A stretch of 64,000 nt of DNA, from NCBI GenBank assembly GCA_019058365.1, contig JAHPZE010000013.1, positions 1 through 64,000 of the forward strand. Reading direction: 5' to 3'. Below, piece by piece: positions 46,514 to 56,500 of this stretch. Position 1 is the first letter of the stretch, and the number at the start of each line of letters is the position of its first letter. Under the pieces are notes generated by a model. The model saw only the letters and a list, made by a program, of their open reading frames with translations, was not told the origin of the DNA and did not search any database. The stretch is from Promethearchaeota archaeon. GTDB taxonomy: Archaea; Asgardarchaeota; Lokiarchaeia; Sigyniarchaeales; SOKP01. Both the position numbers and the translations under genes were made by a program.

Positions 46514-48490
46514 ATGAAAATAAGTGAGATTAATGTTAAGAACTTTAGGGGGATAAAGAACCTCACAATAAGACTAAGTAATTTTACTATTTTAATAGGA
46601 AAGAATGGTGTTGGTAAATCTTCTATATTACATGCTCTCAATTTTTTTAAACAGCAAAAATATGATTTAAACATTGAAGATTATTATAATAAAGATCTAA
46701 CAAACCAAATTAAAGTAAGTATAACCTTTTTTAATTTAAGTGAGGCAGAAAAAGAAGAATTTCAGCCATATATTCAAGAAGATAAACTAAGAGTCATTAA
46801 AATAGCAAAAGGCGACATTAACACTGATAATCCAAAATTCTCTCAAAAGTATCATGGAGTAAAAAAAATGCATAGAAGATTCACCGAAATTAGAGATATA
46901 TCTGATAGTAAGCCTCAACAAAAGAATTTATACCATAAACTGATTACTCAAGAAAAATATAATTCATTATCAAGAGTCTCAAGGGCAGATCAAATAGAAG
47001 ATCAACTTTCATCATGGGAAGAAGCACACACAGATGAATTAGAATTAATCATGGATAACGGTCAATTCTTTGGTTGGCCAGGTGTAGGTACAGGAAAATT
47101 AGGCAAATATATGGATTTCTTCTTTGTCCCAGCAGTGCACGAATATAGTGAAGAAGAAAAAGCAGAAGGGTCGACTTACTTGAATGAATTAATAGATTTA
47201 ACCATTAGAAGAACCTACACCGATACAACTGAATTAAATGATTTTATAGATGATGTTAAGTCTCAATATCAACAACATATTGATAATGAAACTAAACCAA
47301 AGACAAGTGCATTAAGCCAAGAATTAAGTGAAAGAATCCATCATTTTGCTCCTGAATGTGAGGTCTTTATAAGACATCAATCCGGAGAGGTCAAATTTTC
47401 TCCAACAAAATACGAAACTGAATTAAAAGAATTTGGTTTTCAAGGTCCAATATCGTTTTTAGGACATGGAGTTCAAAGATCATTCTTTTTTACTCTTTTG
47501 CAATATATCGGAGAACAGAGATTTTTATTAAAATATTCAGAAGATTCTGGAGAGAGTGTCAACGGATCTGAAATTACTGATGTTAAAAATGATTTAATTC
47601 TTTTAATAATAGAAGAACCCGAGCTGTATCAACATCCGAACAGGATAAAACTTATAAAAAAATTGTTTCAGAGTTTAACAGAGCCAGATAGGGATTTAGA
47701 TTTCCAATTTCAAATAATATGTAGTAGTCATTCTCCTTATCTTATTGATATGTTGAGTGTCGAGGATGTTCGAATATTGCGAAAGGTAAAAGAAAATGAT
47801 GAATATAAAGTATTCGTAAAAGAAGTAGATCTTGATGAAATTGCTCAAAAAATAAAAGAGTTTTATAAAATTCCAGATACAAAAAAATATGATAAATTAA
47901 CATTATTAAGTCGATTGATTTCTATTATGACAATTGAAATTTCAGAAGGTTTTTTTTCGGATAAGGTTGTTCTAGTGGAAGGATTAGAAGATAAAGCTGT
48001 TTTATTGGCAATTAACCATCAAATAAATCAACCTAGTTTTGAAGAACATGGAATCTCAATTATTCCTGTATTAGGAAAAACAAATTTAGATCGACCTGCT
48101 TTAATCTTTAAAGAATTAGAAATCCCCACATTTATTATTTTTGATACTGATAACGATAAATCTGGGGAAGAATTAACAAAACACGAAAAGATTAACACTG
48201 CTCTCAGGAAAATTATGGAAGACACAAATATAACAGATGCCTTTGAGCAAAAAATTGAGAAAACTTGGGCATGTTTGACTCCAAATCTAACTTCATTTTT
48301 AAAAGAAGAGTTAGATAAGGTTTATTATAATCAAGAAATGAATAAATTAAGAGAATTATATGAATTTCCCAAAATAAAAGATTGCCAGAAAAATGTTACT
48401 ATTATGAAAGAATTTATTAAAATTTCTTATGAAGCTGGTAAGAGAATTCCTTTTTTTGAACAAATTATACAAAATATTCATGAATTATAG
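46514..48490 (+). CDS. OLD-family ATP-dependent nuclease (AAA + TOPRIM)
   Basis: A 658-aa protein of the overcoming-lysogenization-defect family. The N-terminal ATPase has Walker A GKNGVGKSS at 29-37, an ABC-signature-like SFLGHGVQRSFF and Walker B LLIIEEPELYQHPNR, then an ICSSHSPYLID switch. The C-terminal TOPRIM nuclease has VVLVEGLEDKAVL (about 485) and IIFDTDNDKSGEE (about 543). Class 1 OLD proteins act in phage defence, and GajA of Gabija is the best-known relative. No GajB-type helicase or reverse transcriptase is adjacent, so it may act alone. Confidence 0.9.
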   Translation: MKISEINVKNFRGIKNLTIRLSNFTILIGKNGVGKSSILHALNFFKQQKYDLNIEDYYNKDLTNQIKVSITFFNLSEAEKEEFQPYIQEDKLRVIKIAKGDINTDNPKFSQKYHGVKKMHRRFTEIRDISDSKPQQKNLYHKLITQEKYNSLSRVSRADQIEDQLSSWEEAHTDELELIMDNGQFFGWPGVGTGKLGKYMDFFFVPAVHEYSEEEKAEGSTYLNELIDLTIRRTYTDTTELNDFIDDVKSQYQQHIDNETKPKTSALSQELSERIHHFAPECEVFIRHQSGEVKFSPTKYETELKEFGFQGPISFLGHGVQRSFFFTLLQYIGEQRFLLKYSEDSGESVNGSEITDVKNDLILLIIEEPELYQHPNRIKLIKKLFQSLTEPDRDLDFQFQIICSSHSPYLIDMLSVEDVRILRKVKENDEYKVFVKEVDLDEIAQKIKEFYKIPDTKKYDKLTLLSRLISIMTIEISEGFFSDKVVLVEGLEDKAVLLAINHQINQPSFEEHGISIIPVLGKTNLDRPALIFKELEIPTFIIFDTDNDKSGEELTKHEKINTALRKIMEDTNITDAFEQKIEKTWACLTPNLTSFLKEELDKVYYNQEMNKLRELYEFPKIKDCQKNVTIMKEFIKISYEAGKRIPFFEQIIQNIHEL

Positions 48491-48595
48491 CGATATGTGG
48501 AAAAAAGATACAAAAAAACTTAATGAAATAAAGAGAGAATATAATGTGGAAAAAAAAAATCATTTACTTGGCAACATTAAATAGCTTACTATAAC

Positions 48596-48694
48596 TTAGG
48601 AGAAATAGGTAAATTCATCACATTCAGGGCAATAATAAAAACCTTCTTTATCCTTCTCTAGTTCAAGACCGCATATATTACAGTTAACAATCAT
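48596..48694 (-). CDS. Tiny zinc-ribbon protein (32 aa)
   Basis: MIVNCNICGLELEKDKEG followed by FYYCPECDEFTYFS: four cysteines in the two-CxxC ribbon arrangement. ATG at 48694. It lies in the gap between the OLD gene and the 265-aa gene; the remaining bases of 48491-48853 hold nothing I recognise. Its size makes the call uncertain. Confidence 0.5.
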   Translation of the reverse strand: MIVNCNICGLELEKDKEGFYYCPECDEFTYFS

Positions 48695-48853
48695 AATTTT
48701 ACTCTTTATTTGACTTTAGAAATAATTTATGTAGAAAATATGCGATTCCTATATAGCTAATCTCAATTGTTTTCTCACTTTTTTCTTAGGTTTAATTTAT
48801 TTTAAAATTTCTTTGGATATTTTATTAAGATCCACAAATACGAAAATATATAA

Positions 48854-49651
48854 CTAATAAAAGGAATTTATATACGTCTGCTTCTTTCTGCTGAATTCTT
48901 CAACTTCAATGATCTTGTTAATTAGAAAATCTACCGCATTAACCAAGTGAGTATCATCAATATACTTATTCTCAAAAGTGATAAAATTTTGTGTATTATT
49001 ATTTATTCGCAATTCTATACCCAGCTCCTCAAATGGTACTTTTAAATGAGTCCAATTCCCTCTTGATTGCTCTTTAGCAATGTCTAAATATTTTTTAGTT
49101 TCGGTAATTTTTTTTGGATTCTTGATAATAACTTTATTATCACGATCCCAACAAGAGATCGCAGTAAAATCCTTTATACCTAAAGCATTAACAAGAGCAT
49201 TTAACTGATCCCTTTTATATTGAAATAAAATGGGTTGATATCTAAAAATAAAGTGATATTTCTCTTTTAGTTTGGCAAGAAGATCATCGCTTAATTTATT
49301 TGAAATTTTAGCTCTTGTATAAAAACATAATATTCTTTTTCTGGGATTTAAAACTATTTTTATTAAAATTGGATATTGCTTTGTTTCACTTAAATTAGGC
49401 GTTTCAGTATATTTAAAGTAAGATAATTCAGTCTTAATAGTGGGTATATACTTTACATCGATTTCAAAATAATCAGATATATAATAATTTTCATTTACGG
49501 GTTCAAATATTTTCTTATACAATCCTGCTTGAAGAATATTGGAATTATTGTCGAAACTAGCTGAATAATTATTATCCTGTAGTATCAGTTGCCTAATTAT
49601 ATCTACTTCATCCTTTATCGCAATATCAAAATAGATTCTTAACGATGGCAT
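48854..49651 (-). CDS. Unknown partner of the Orc1/Cdc6-like ATPase
   Basis: A 265-aa protein of no family I recognise. It has an alternating strand/helix pattern (SLRIYFDIAIKDEVDIIR, YPILIKIVLNPRKRILCFYT) and a basic region, then FIFRYQPILFQYKRDQLNAL with a helical end. ATG at 49651. It begins three bases after the stop of the ATPase gene, so the two are certainly one operon and probably one complex, facing away from the Argonaute gene. Confidence 0.7.
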   Translation of the reverse strand: MPSLRIYFDIAIKDEVDIIRQLILQDNNYSASFDNNSNILQAGLYKKIFEPVNENYYISDYFEIDVKYIPTIKTELSYFKYTETPNLSETKQYPILIKIVLNPRKRILCFYTRAKISNKLSDDLLAKLKEKYHFIFRYQPILFQYKRDQLNALVNALGIKDFTAISCWDRDNKVIIKNPKKITETKKYLDIAKEQSRGNWTHLKVPFEELGIELRINNNTQNFITFENKYIDDTHLVNAVDFLINKIIEVEEFSRKKQTYINSFY

Positions 49652-49654
49652 ATA

Positions 49655-50779
49655 TTATCTCTTTTCCTTAAATATAAATTCCTTTTGTAAAATATCTTCA
49701 TAAAAACTTAAAAATAATTCATTCATTTGATAACGCGATGGATTTCCATATTTTATCTTTTTAAACACATATTTCTTGGTTAAATTTTCTAAATATTTCC
49801 ACGCAATAGTTCTATCATAGTCCAAGTCGTCTTTTAAGTCTGGCGTGGTAATATAAATTCTATTTTCTAATTTCAAGTAATAATCAATTATTTCTTGTTC
49901 TTTGGCTGTGATTTTTTGTTTTTTTACGTTTAAATATTTTGTTATAATATTTTCTATAAGTTGCTGTGGGATTGTTTTTAAATTCATGATTCGTGCCTGC
50001 TGGTGAATCTCTTTAAAAAAAAGAAAGCATAAATTTAAATTTCCTTGAAAAGATTTCGCAATTTTCGGTAATAGCTCATTAATTATTTTATCATAATAAT
50101 GTTTTGATTCTTCAGTCTGGATTAAAAACTCATCCGTCCGTCTTTTAAAGATCTCGATTATATCATTACGGGAGAAATTGTTGAAGTATATTTCTCTATT
50201 AACAAGTATATCGTTCTCTAAAGGAAAGTCTCTTGTATGCCAAACTGAAAAAGTTAATTTTGTGTTTTCCTTGTAATCTTTAATTCTTTTCAAAAAAAGA
50301 TATTTATTTTTTCCTGCACATGAGATAATCCGGACATCAAGTTCTTGATTATCTAAACTATCTACTTCTTTTTGAGACATTGATTCGTTAGTCTTGTAAT
50401 TGAAAGAAAACTCTAAATTGTAAAACTCAAATGTAATTTCTGGAAAAGATTCAATTATATAATTTGTAATTATTTTAAGTGTAGTATGTTTCCCAGAACC
50501 TTTAGATCCGATAATGGCAATGTGAATATTATAAGGAAGTTTTTTTGCTTTTCCAAAATATCCAGAGATAACCTTAACTTCTGATTCACGGTTCACAAAT
50601 AATTTAATTAGATGAGGTGTAAATGACTTTTCAGGATTGAAACCATCAAGAGGATTTTCAGAATAAAAAAACCTTCGATACCAGAAAGGGGAATCTTCTA
50701 CAATGGACTCTTTGTGTTTAATACCACCCTTTACAGATTTAACTACTAAATCTTTAAGATGATTGTTTTCTTTTGACAT
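49655..50779 (-). CDS. Orc1/Cdc6-like AAA+ ATPase
   Basis: A 374-aa P-loop ATPase of the archaeal Orc1/Cdc6 or STAND-like group. It shows FVNRESEVKVI before the P-loop, Walker A GSKGSGKHT (91-99), a sensor/lid segment EIYFNNFSRNDIIEIFKRR and a C-terminal winged helix (about 290-360). The usual Walker B acidic pair is not evident; the strand reads KLTFSVWHTRD, so hydrolysis may be weak or lost. Orc1/Cdc6 proteins mark replication origins, but relatives serve plasmids and defence loci. It is divergent from the Argonaute gene across 163 bases. Confidence 0.75.
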   Translation of the reverse strand: MSKENNHLKDLVVKSVKGGIKHKESIVEDSPFWYRRFFYSENPLDGFNPEKSFTPHLIKLFVNRESEVKVISGYFGKAKKLPYNIHIAIIGSKGSGKHTTLKIITNYIIESFPEITFEFYNLEFSFNYKTNESMSQKEVDSLDNQELDVRIISCAGKNKYLFLKRIKDYKENTKLTFSVWHTRDFPLENDILVNREIYFNNFSRNDIIEIFKRRTDEFLIQTEESKHYYDKIINELLPKIAKSFQGNLNLCFLFFKEIHQQARIMNLKTIPQQLIENIITKYLNVKKQKITAKEQEIIDYYLKLENRIYITTPDLKDDLDYDRTIAWKYLENLTKKYVFKKIKYGNPSRYQMNELFLSFYEDILQKEFIFKEKR

Positions 50780-50942
50780 AAAAAATATTATTTTTTAATA
50801 AATTAATCTACATTATTAACATTGGTTATTTAAAAATATAAACTTTTTGAAATTAGTAATTTATAAAGAAAAGATCTATGATAGAAATCTTTATATATCA
50901 AAAATGAAACATTAGTAATATAGAACAAAATTTTAAAATATT
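50780..50942. promoter_or_regulatory. Divergent promoter between Orc-like and Argonaute genes
   Basis: A 163-base AT-rich spacer with a TATA-like TTATATAT at 50891-50898, 45 bases before the Argonaute start, and AAAAATATAAAC near 50832-50843 on the other side. Because an Orc-like gene starts here, it could also contain an origin, but I see no repeated origin boxes. Confidence 0.55.
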
Positions 50943-53216
50943 ATGAATTCGAATTTATTTATATCAAATGAAGTAGTTTTTAATATGATAAAATTACCGT
51001 ATTACACTATAGATCCAAATATTAGCCCAGATGATTATTATAGAATAGTAAAGGGTGCTGAATGGCAATTATTCAACAAACGCTTTTATCCTGCTACGTT
51101 TGGAAATAAAATACTATTTATTGGTAATAAAATAGAACCTCCTAAGAATTTAACAGTGGATAAATATAGATTTTCTTTATCAGAAGACAAAATTACATTA
51201 AATTCGATGGATCATAATTATATTCTTTCAAACATAATTCGTAATGTATTAAGACGACAAGCCTTTTCAAAAGGATACACTGGACCTGAAGGACAAAAAT
51301 TTTATAAAAGAAATCCATATAAAACAAAATTTTTTGCATTTCATGACGCTTTTTATTTAGAAACAGAAGTATTTCCCGATGGTAATATCGGTGTTTGGTT
51401 AGATCCTTCTACTAAATGGAAATGGCATTTGAAAGATTTAATAAATAGTTTAACCCCAGAAGAACAAGAGGATATCTATAAACAACTTGTTGGAAAAAAA
51501 ATTAAATATCCTAGTGTAAAAAGAAACCAACTTTATAAAGGAACTATTACCGAGGTTATTACTAGAACTTATAAAGAATATGAAATCAGTATAAACGGGG
51601 AAAACTATACCATTTTTGATTTTTGGATGAAATCAAGCGAAGATCATAGAAAGTGGTTGGCTAGGAATAAAATCTCACTGAAACCAGAAGGTTTTCCAAT
51701 AGTTATGGTTCAAATTCCAAACTTAAAATTCTCCATTCCTTATCCAGTTGAAGTTCTTGAGCTTGTTATTGACATCACTGATCCTTTAATTCCTTTAGAT
51801 ACATTTGACGAAAAAAAAATTCAGGCTCCCCTTAAAAGAATTAATGAGACATTTAATTTATTTGATCAGATCCTAAATCATGGCTTAGATTTAGGGGATT
51901 TTAAAATTACTTTTTCTCGACAATTATATAATTGGGAAAAGTCTCCTTACGGGACTATAATTTCTTTAGAAGCACCCAAACTTCAATTTGGGAATGATAA
52001 CACTATTGATCCATTAAAACCATGGCAAGATCCAGATATAAAGAGTGGAATGTTTCAATTTGGACCAGTAGATAAAAAAAAAGAAATAAAGGTATCTTAT
52101 ATAGGTCCATCAAGTGAAAAAGATAATTTTATGACATTTAATAAGTACTTGAATCTTCATGCTAAAAAACTGCATTTAGGAACTTTTGAGCTCACGAATA
52201 TTTTTCCTATTGATAGAATTCATCCAGATAGGTATTTGCGTATATGTCAAAGTGTTGGTCAACAAATAGAGAATCAAATATCATTTGTCATTTTACCTAA
52301 ATTTAAAACAACTAAAACCTATTACGCAGCAAAAAGAGGACTTGGAAAAAATTTTATAAAAAGTGCAATGATACAATGGAACACTTTTAAGAAACTTTTA
52401 AGTGCCAGTTCTCAAGGACGACTTTCATTTGAAAACTATAATATTGCTCTAAAAGCATATGGAAGATTTTTAGAAAGTGGAGAGGCGATCTGGCATCTTA
52501 AAGAACCTGCAGGAGGATTAAATGCTGCTACTAATAATTATTTTTTGGGATTTGATGTTTCACGTAATCCCGAAAGTAGAAAAGAAGCAGCTGCATATGC
52601 TGCAGTTTGTGATAATTATGGAAAAGTTCTCTATAAAAGCTCTATTGACTCGCATAGAGGAGAAAATATTATTTCTGAAATATTAAGTGATTGGTTCTTC
52701 GAAATTGCGACTTCTACGTATGATGAAATTGGAAATGAGAAAAAAATAGATTGTATGTACCTTTTTAAAGATGGACCTATTTCCCATCCACAGGTTAAGG
52801 AGTATGAAAAAGGATCACTTTTGGCAAAGGAGCGTTTGATGGAGGAGCATTTAATGACAAATGACTCTGATATTAAGACTATTGCGGTTATTAAGCGAGG
52901 TTTGCATAGATTCTATGGAGATGAAAAATTAGGATATAAGATTAACTATTCAGGATTAATTCGTAGCCCTAAAGAAGCGATTCTAATTACTTCTCGCCCA
53001 AGGTTTGGAACAGCGGCAACTACTCGAATTGAGCTTACTCATCAGATGAATAACAACATAGATATTTCTCAAATTGCTAAAATGTTTAATGATTTACGGT
53101 ATTTGGATTGGAATTCGTTATTTTCTCAACCAAAAACTATTTTACCACTTCATATTGTTCAGAATTTAGCTAAATTAAGTAAAGAAGATGTGATTGTACC
53201 TTATGATCCAAGGTAA
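50943..53216 (+). CDS. Long prokaryotic Argonaute with intact DEDH site
   Basis: A 757-aa long-type Argonaute with N, PAZ-like, MID and PIWI regions. The PIWI part has the catalytic set D538 (FLGFDVSRN), E574 (SHRGENI, the glutamate finger), D610 (LFKDGPISH) and H700 (IELTHQMN), so slicing is predicted. The MID region lies about 440-500. Argonautes use short guides to bind or cut DNA or RNA in defence and in replication termination. It is divergent from the Orc-like/unknown pair. Forty-two bases after its stop the nurA-like direct repeat begins. Guide and target type cannot be told from sequence. Confidence 0.87.
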   Translation: MNSNLFISNEVVFNMIKLPYYTIDPNISPDDYYRIVKGAEWQLFNKRFYPATFGNKILFIGNKIEPPKNLTVDKYRFSLSEDKITLNSMDHNYILSNIIRNVLRRQAFSKGYTGPEGQKFYKRNPYKTKFFAFHDAFYLETEVFPDGNIGVWLDPSTKWKWHLKDLINSLTPEEQEDIYKQLVGKKIKYPSVKRNQLYKGTITEVITRTYKEYEISINGENYTIFDFWMKSSEDHRKWLARNKISLKPEGFPIVMVQIPNLKFSIPYPVEVLELVIDITDPLIPLDTFDEKKIQAPLKRINETFNLFDQILNHGLDLGDFKITFSRQLYNWEKSPYGTIISLEAPKLQFGNDNTIDPLKPWQDPDIKSGMFQFGPVDKKKEIKVSYIGPSSEKDNFMTFNKYLNLHAKKLHLGTFELTNIFPIDRIHPDRYLRICQSVGQQIENQISFVILPKFKTTKTYYAAKRGLGKNFIKSAMIQWNTFKKLLSASSQGRLSFENYNIALKAYGRFLESGEAIWHLKEPAGGLNAATNNYFLGFDVSRNPESRKEAAAYAAVCDNYGKVLYKSSIDSHRGENIISEILSDWFFEIATSTYDEIGNEKKIDCMYLFKDGPISHPQVKEYEKGSLLAKERLMEEHLMTNDSDIKTIAVIKRGLHRFYGDEKLGYKINYSGLIRSPKEAILITSRPRFGTAATTRIELTHQMNNNIDISQIAKMFNDLRYLDWNSLFSQPKTILPLHIVQNLAKLSKEDVIVPYDPR

Positions 53217-53258
53217 AAATTCATATAGATGAATATCAAAAATTATATTATAGCAAAC

Positions 53259-53387
53259 AAGACAAAAATAAAAACTAAATTAAAACGATTGGAAAAGAAG
53301 AAAATTTATTTGAATAATTTGTGATTATAAAGGGAGGATAAATTATGCCAGAATTCTTGATTGAATTTATTAATAATCAAAATGAGA
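53259..53387 (+). repeat. 129-bp direct repeat, copy A (nurA promoter and start)
   Basis: Nearly identical (about four mismatches) to 57760-57888. It covers the nurA upstream region, the AAAGGGAGG ribosome-binding site and the first 14 codons or so of nurA. The two copies, 4501 bases apart, bracket the 1388-aa gene. Confidence 0.9.
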
Positions 53388-53491
53388 AGATCATTTTTAA
53401 TTTGATATATTTATGCAGGATGATAATTAATCATTTTCATTCTTTAAAGAAAAAATTCTATAATGCAAAAAATTTTAAATTAAAACATTAA
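53345..53491 (+). pseudogene. Truncated nurA N-terminus (48 aa)
   Basis: Begins MPEFLIEFINNQNEK, matching the first residues of the intact NurA at 57846, then diverges into unrelated AT-rich translation (IIFNLIYLCRM...) and stops at 53489-53491. It retains its promoter and ribosome-binding site, so a short peptide may still be made. It marks the left junction of the inserted segment. Confidence 0.85.
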
Positions 53492-53515
53492 GGTTAGAAT
53501 CTTAAGGTGCCATAG

Positions 53516-56500
53516 ATGGGATCAATCCAAGAAGAAAAGAAGAAAAGAAAGAGAAATGAAAAAGAAGAAGAGAAACTCGAGAAGGTAGAGAAGAAATCAA
53601 TGAAGAAAGAAGATATAAAAAAAGAATCCAAAATTATACAAACAGTCATCGATAGAAAGGAAATTGTAGAAGATAGCATTAAAGCAAAAGAAGAAGAAAA
53701 ATCAGAGGGTAAAGAAAAGAAAATATCCCTCACGGAAGATGAAAGACTAATTCTAATGACACTAAATTTCGTGGATAGGCATAAAGGCGGGTTGAGCATA
53801 ACGGGATTTCAGATAAAAGATTTCTTGCAGTTAATCTTTTTAGGTAAAGATGTTGATAAGCTTTACTTTCAGTTAAAAGAAAAGGAATTTATCGTTAGGA
53901 GGAGAGATTCAGAGGATTTCTCTGTTTCATTTGAGGGACGACAAGTAGCGGAAAAGCAAGATGATTTATTAAAACACATTTTTATTGAAATCGGAAGGAA
54001 ATTAGAAGATTTCTTGAGTGAGAGTGGAATATTAAAGAGAGTGCTTTATTTTGCCCAAGAAAATAAATGGAGTTTCAGACAATACCTTCCGAGAATTATA
54101 CTTAGCTTAGATGAATTGGAACAAGTATTAACTATTTTTTTCTTAGACGATTTGTTCTTGGACATTCCAGCTGTTAGTAAAGTGATTAGGAAATTAAGGA
54201 AGGAGCAACAATCCAAAATACAAGAAGTATTGGCAAATTACTGCAAAGATTTAGATTTCCTGAAAACTCTTGCTATATTGAAAATGGACGAGATTAAGGA
54301 TAAATTAGGTGTAGAAACCGTTAGTATAGTCCATTACAAGCCATTTAAAGACATCCTTTCGGAAGTCGTGGAAAAGTCAAAAATAGAAGAAATCTTGGAA
54401 AAATTGCTCCTATTGGGAATCACCGAATCATATAACTTCTTCGGAATCGATACCCTATCGATTCTAATGAGTGAGGAAAATATCTCCAAGCTAAAGAATT
54501 GGATGGCATTTGATGAGGATGCGTTCAAAAGGCAATTAGAAACCAACTGGAACATATTTATAAATGCAAAAAATGCGGTAGAAAACGCAGTGCTCTTTGA
54601 TTTTAAGGGATTAATAAAATCCAAAGCTGTTTTATTTTATAAAAATAATGTCTTGGTCAGAAAGGAAGTGAAAGGTGCTTTTGTAGAAGTGTATGAAAAA
54701 GTTAAGGAGAAATTGAAAAATAAGATTAAAGAAATAGAAAATGTCCTTATATCTCCATTTTATGAGGTTAATAGGGATGAATTAAAACAATTTAGGGGAA
54801 AGATCATAATTGTATTGCACGCAGTTGATTGGTGGACGAAAAAATATTACTTTCCCGTAATTAGAGAAGAAGAATTGGTAAATAATGTGATTCTTCTCAT
54901 TTCTCCAAAAGAAATCGGTTTTCGTTTAGATAAAGCACTGAATTATTCTAATAGTCAAAGAGTATTGGAAATACCAGATAAAAATGTGGAATTTAATGCG
55001 GTGGGCGAAATTGATAATATTGAGTTAGTTAAATCAATTTTAAATGTTTGCGAATGGGTTTTGGAAGAAGAATATTATTCTGTAAAAAGAGCTAAAGAGA
55101 TTATATATGAAAAACAATACCCTCCAATATCTATAGAACAAGCAATAAATCAATTAAAAGAAGGAATGAGAGAGATCGATGGTAAAGTCTTAATAGATGC
55201 ATTATTAATCTCTATAAATAAACCAACTAATTATAGTGGAACTTTTATCTATAGAGATAATGGGCAGTTTACTAAAAATCATTTATGGTATCATTTGGAA
55301 AATATACTTAAACTGAAATATAATTTAAAAGGAGATCATTTCATTAAAATTAAAGAAAGTCTTGAAGAATTAATTGAAGGAAAGGCAAGGATGGATCTAT
55401 TTACTTTAGGATTAGGTTCTAGACCTGGTTCTGACATATATTACTCTAAGGAAAAAAAACTTTTATCCATAATATTTAATAATTATAATGTAAAATCTAT
55501 TATCTTATCTTCAATAGAAAGGTTAGATCAAATATCAATAGAAATTGTTTGGATTTATCTTAAACTTTTTATTAAAATTGAAGTGAATATCGATGTTAAT
55601 AGATTTAAAACTATTTATGAGATTATATTTAATAAAAAAATAGAGAATGATAATGATATTATAAATGCTATTAATAAAACGGGAATCTCTATTGCAGTGA
55701 AAAGAGGTACTCATTTTAGTCATTACAGATTTCCATATATTTTAGATAATGAATTAGATATCGAATTACTCTCTTTTCTAGAAAAACGAATACAAATTAC
55801 TCAACCTAATTATGATACTTTTATTAAATTATATAAAAAGAAGATTATTGAATTAGTTGGTTTGGATTATCTCTTGAATAATGATGGATATTGTAGAAGA
55901 AATAATTTAAGAGAGTTCTTGTGGAAGGTCTCTCTGGAAGCGTGGGATAAATTTGATTCATATGAGGGATTGATATCATCAAAAGAAAGTGAGATAATAG
56001 CTTTAAATCCACTTTTACTAGATGAGTTGAGGGTATTTCTAAGTGTTCGTAAAAGAAAAATAATTGAAAGCCAAGAAAGATTGAAAGAGGTAGTATTATC
56101 ATCGAAAATAATTGATTCGTTAATAGAACTTGACGAAGATCTGGTTATTCTAAAGGGATTTATAACATTACAGAATAAAGAAGATATAACAGTGATAATA
56201 GTCCCTTGGTATCTACCAATGTACGAGAAATATCTTGGAGAGAAGGCATTAATTGTAATAACTGACCAACCCGACTACAAAACTTTTATAGACACCATTA
56301 AAGCTATTAATAAAGAAATAACATTAATATTCTTAAAAGATAACCTATTTTACCTATTTTCTACCTTTAGAAATGTTAATTTTATAAATTCCTTACTATC
56401 AAAACTGGAAGAGCACGGTTTTGCATTAATCTCAAAAGAAATTTTGTCTTTAGAAACTTCGGAAGAATCGAGGGTGAAGGAAGAGTTAATTACACTACAG

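Noticed and set aside
46514..48490. Gabija system
   Set aside because: The OLD protein resembles GajA but no UvrD-like GajB gene is adjacent.
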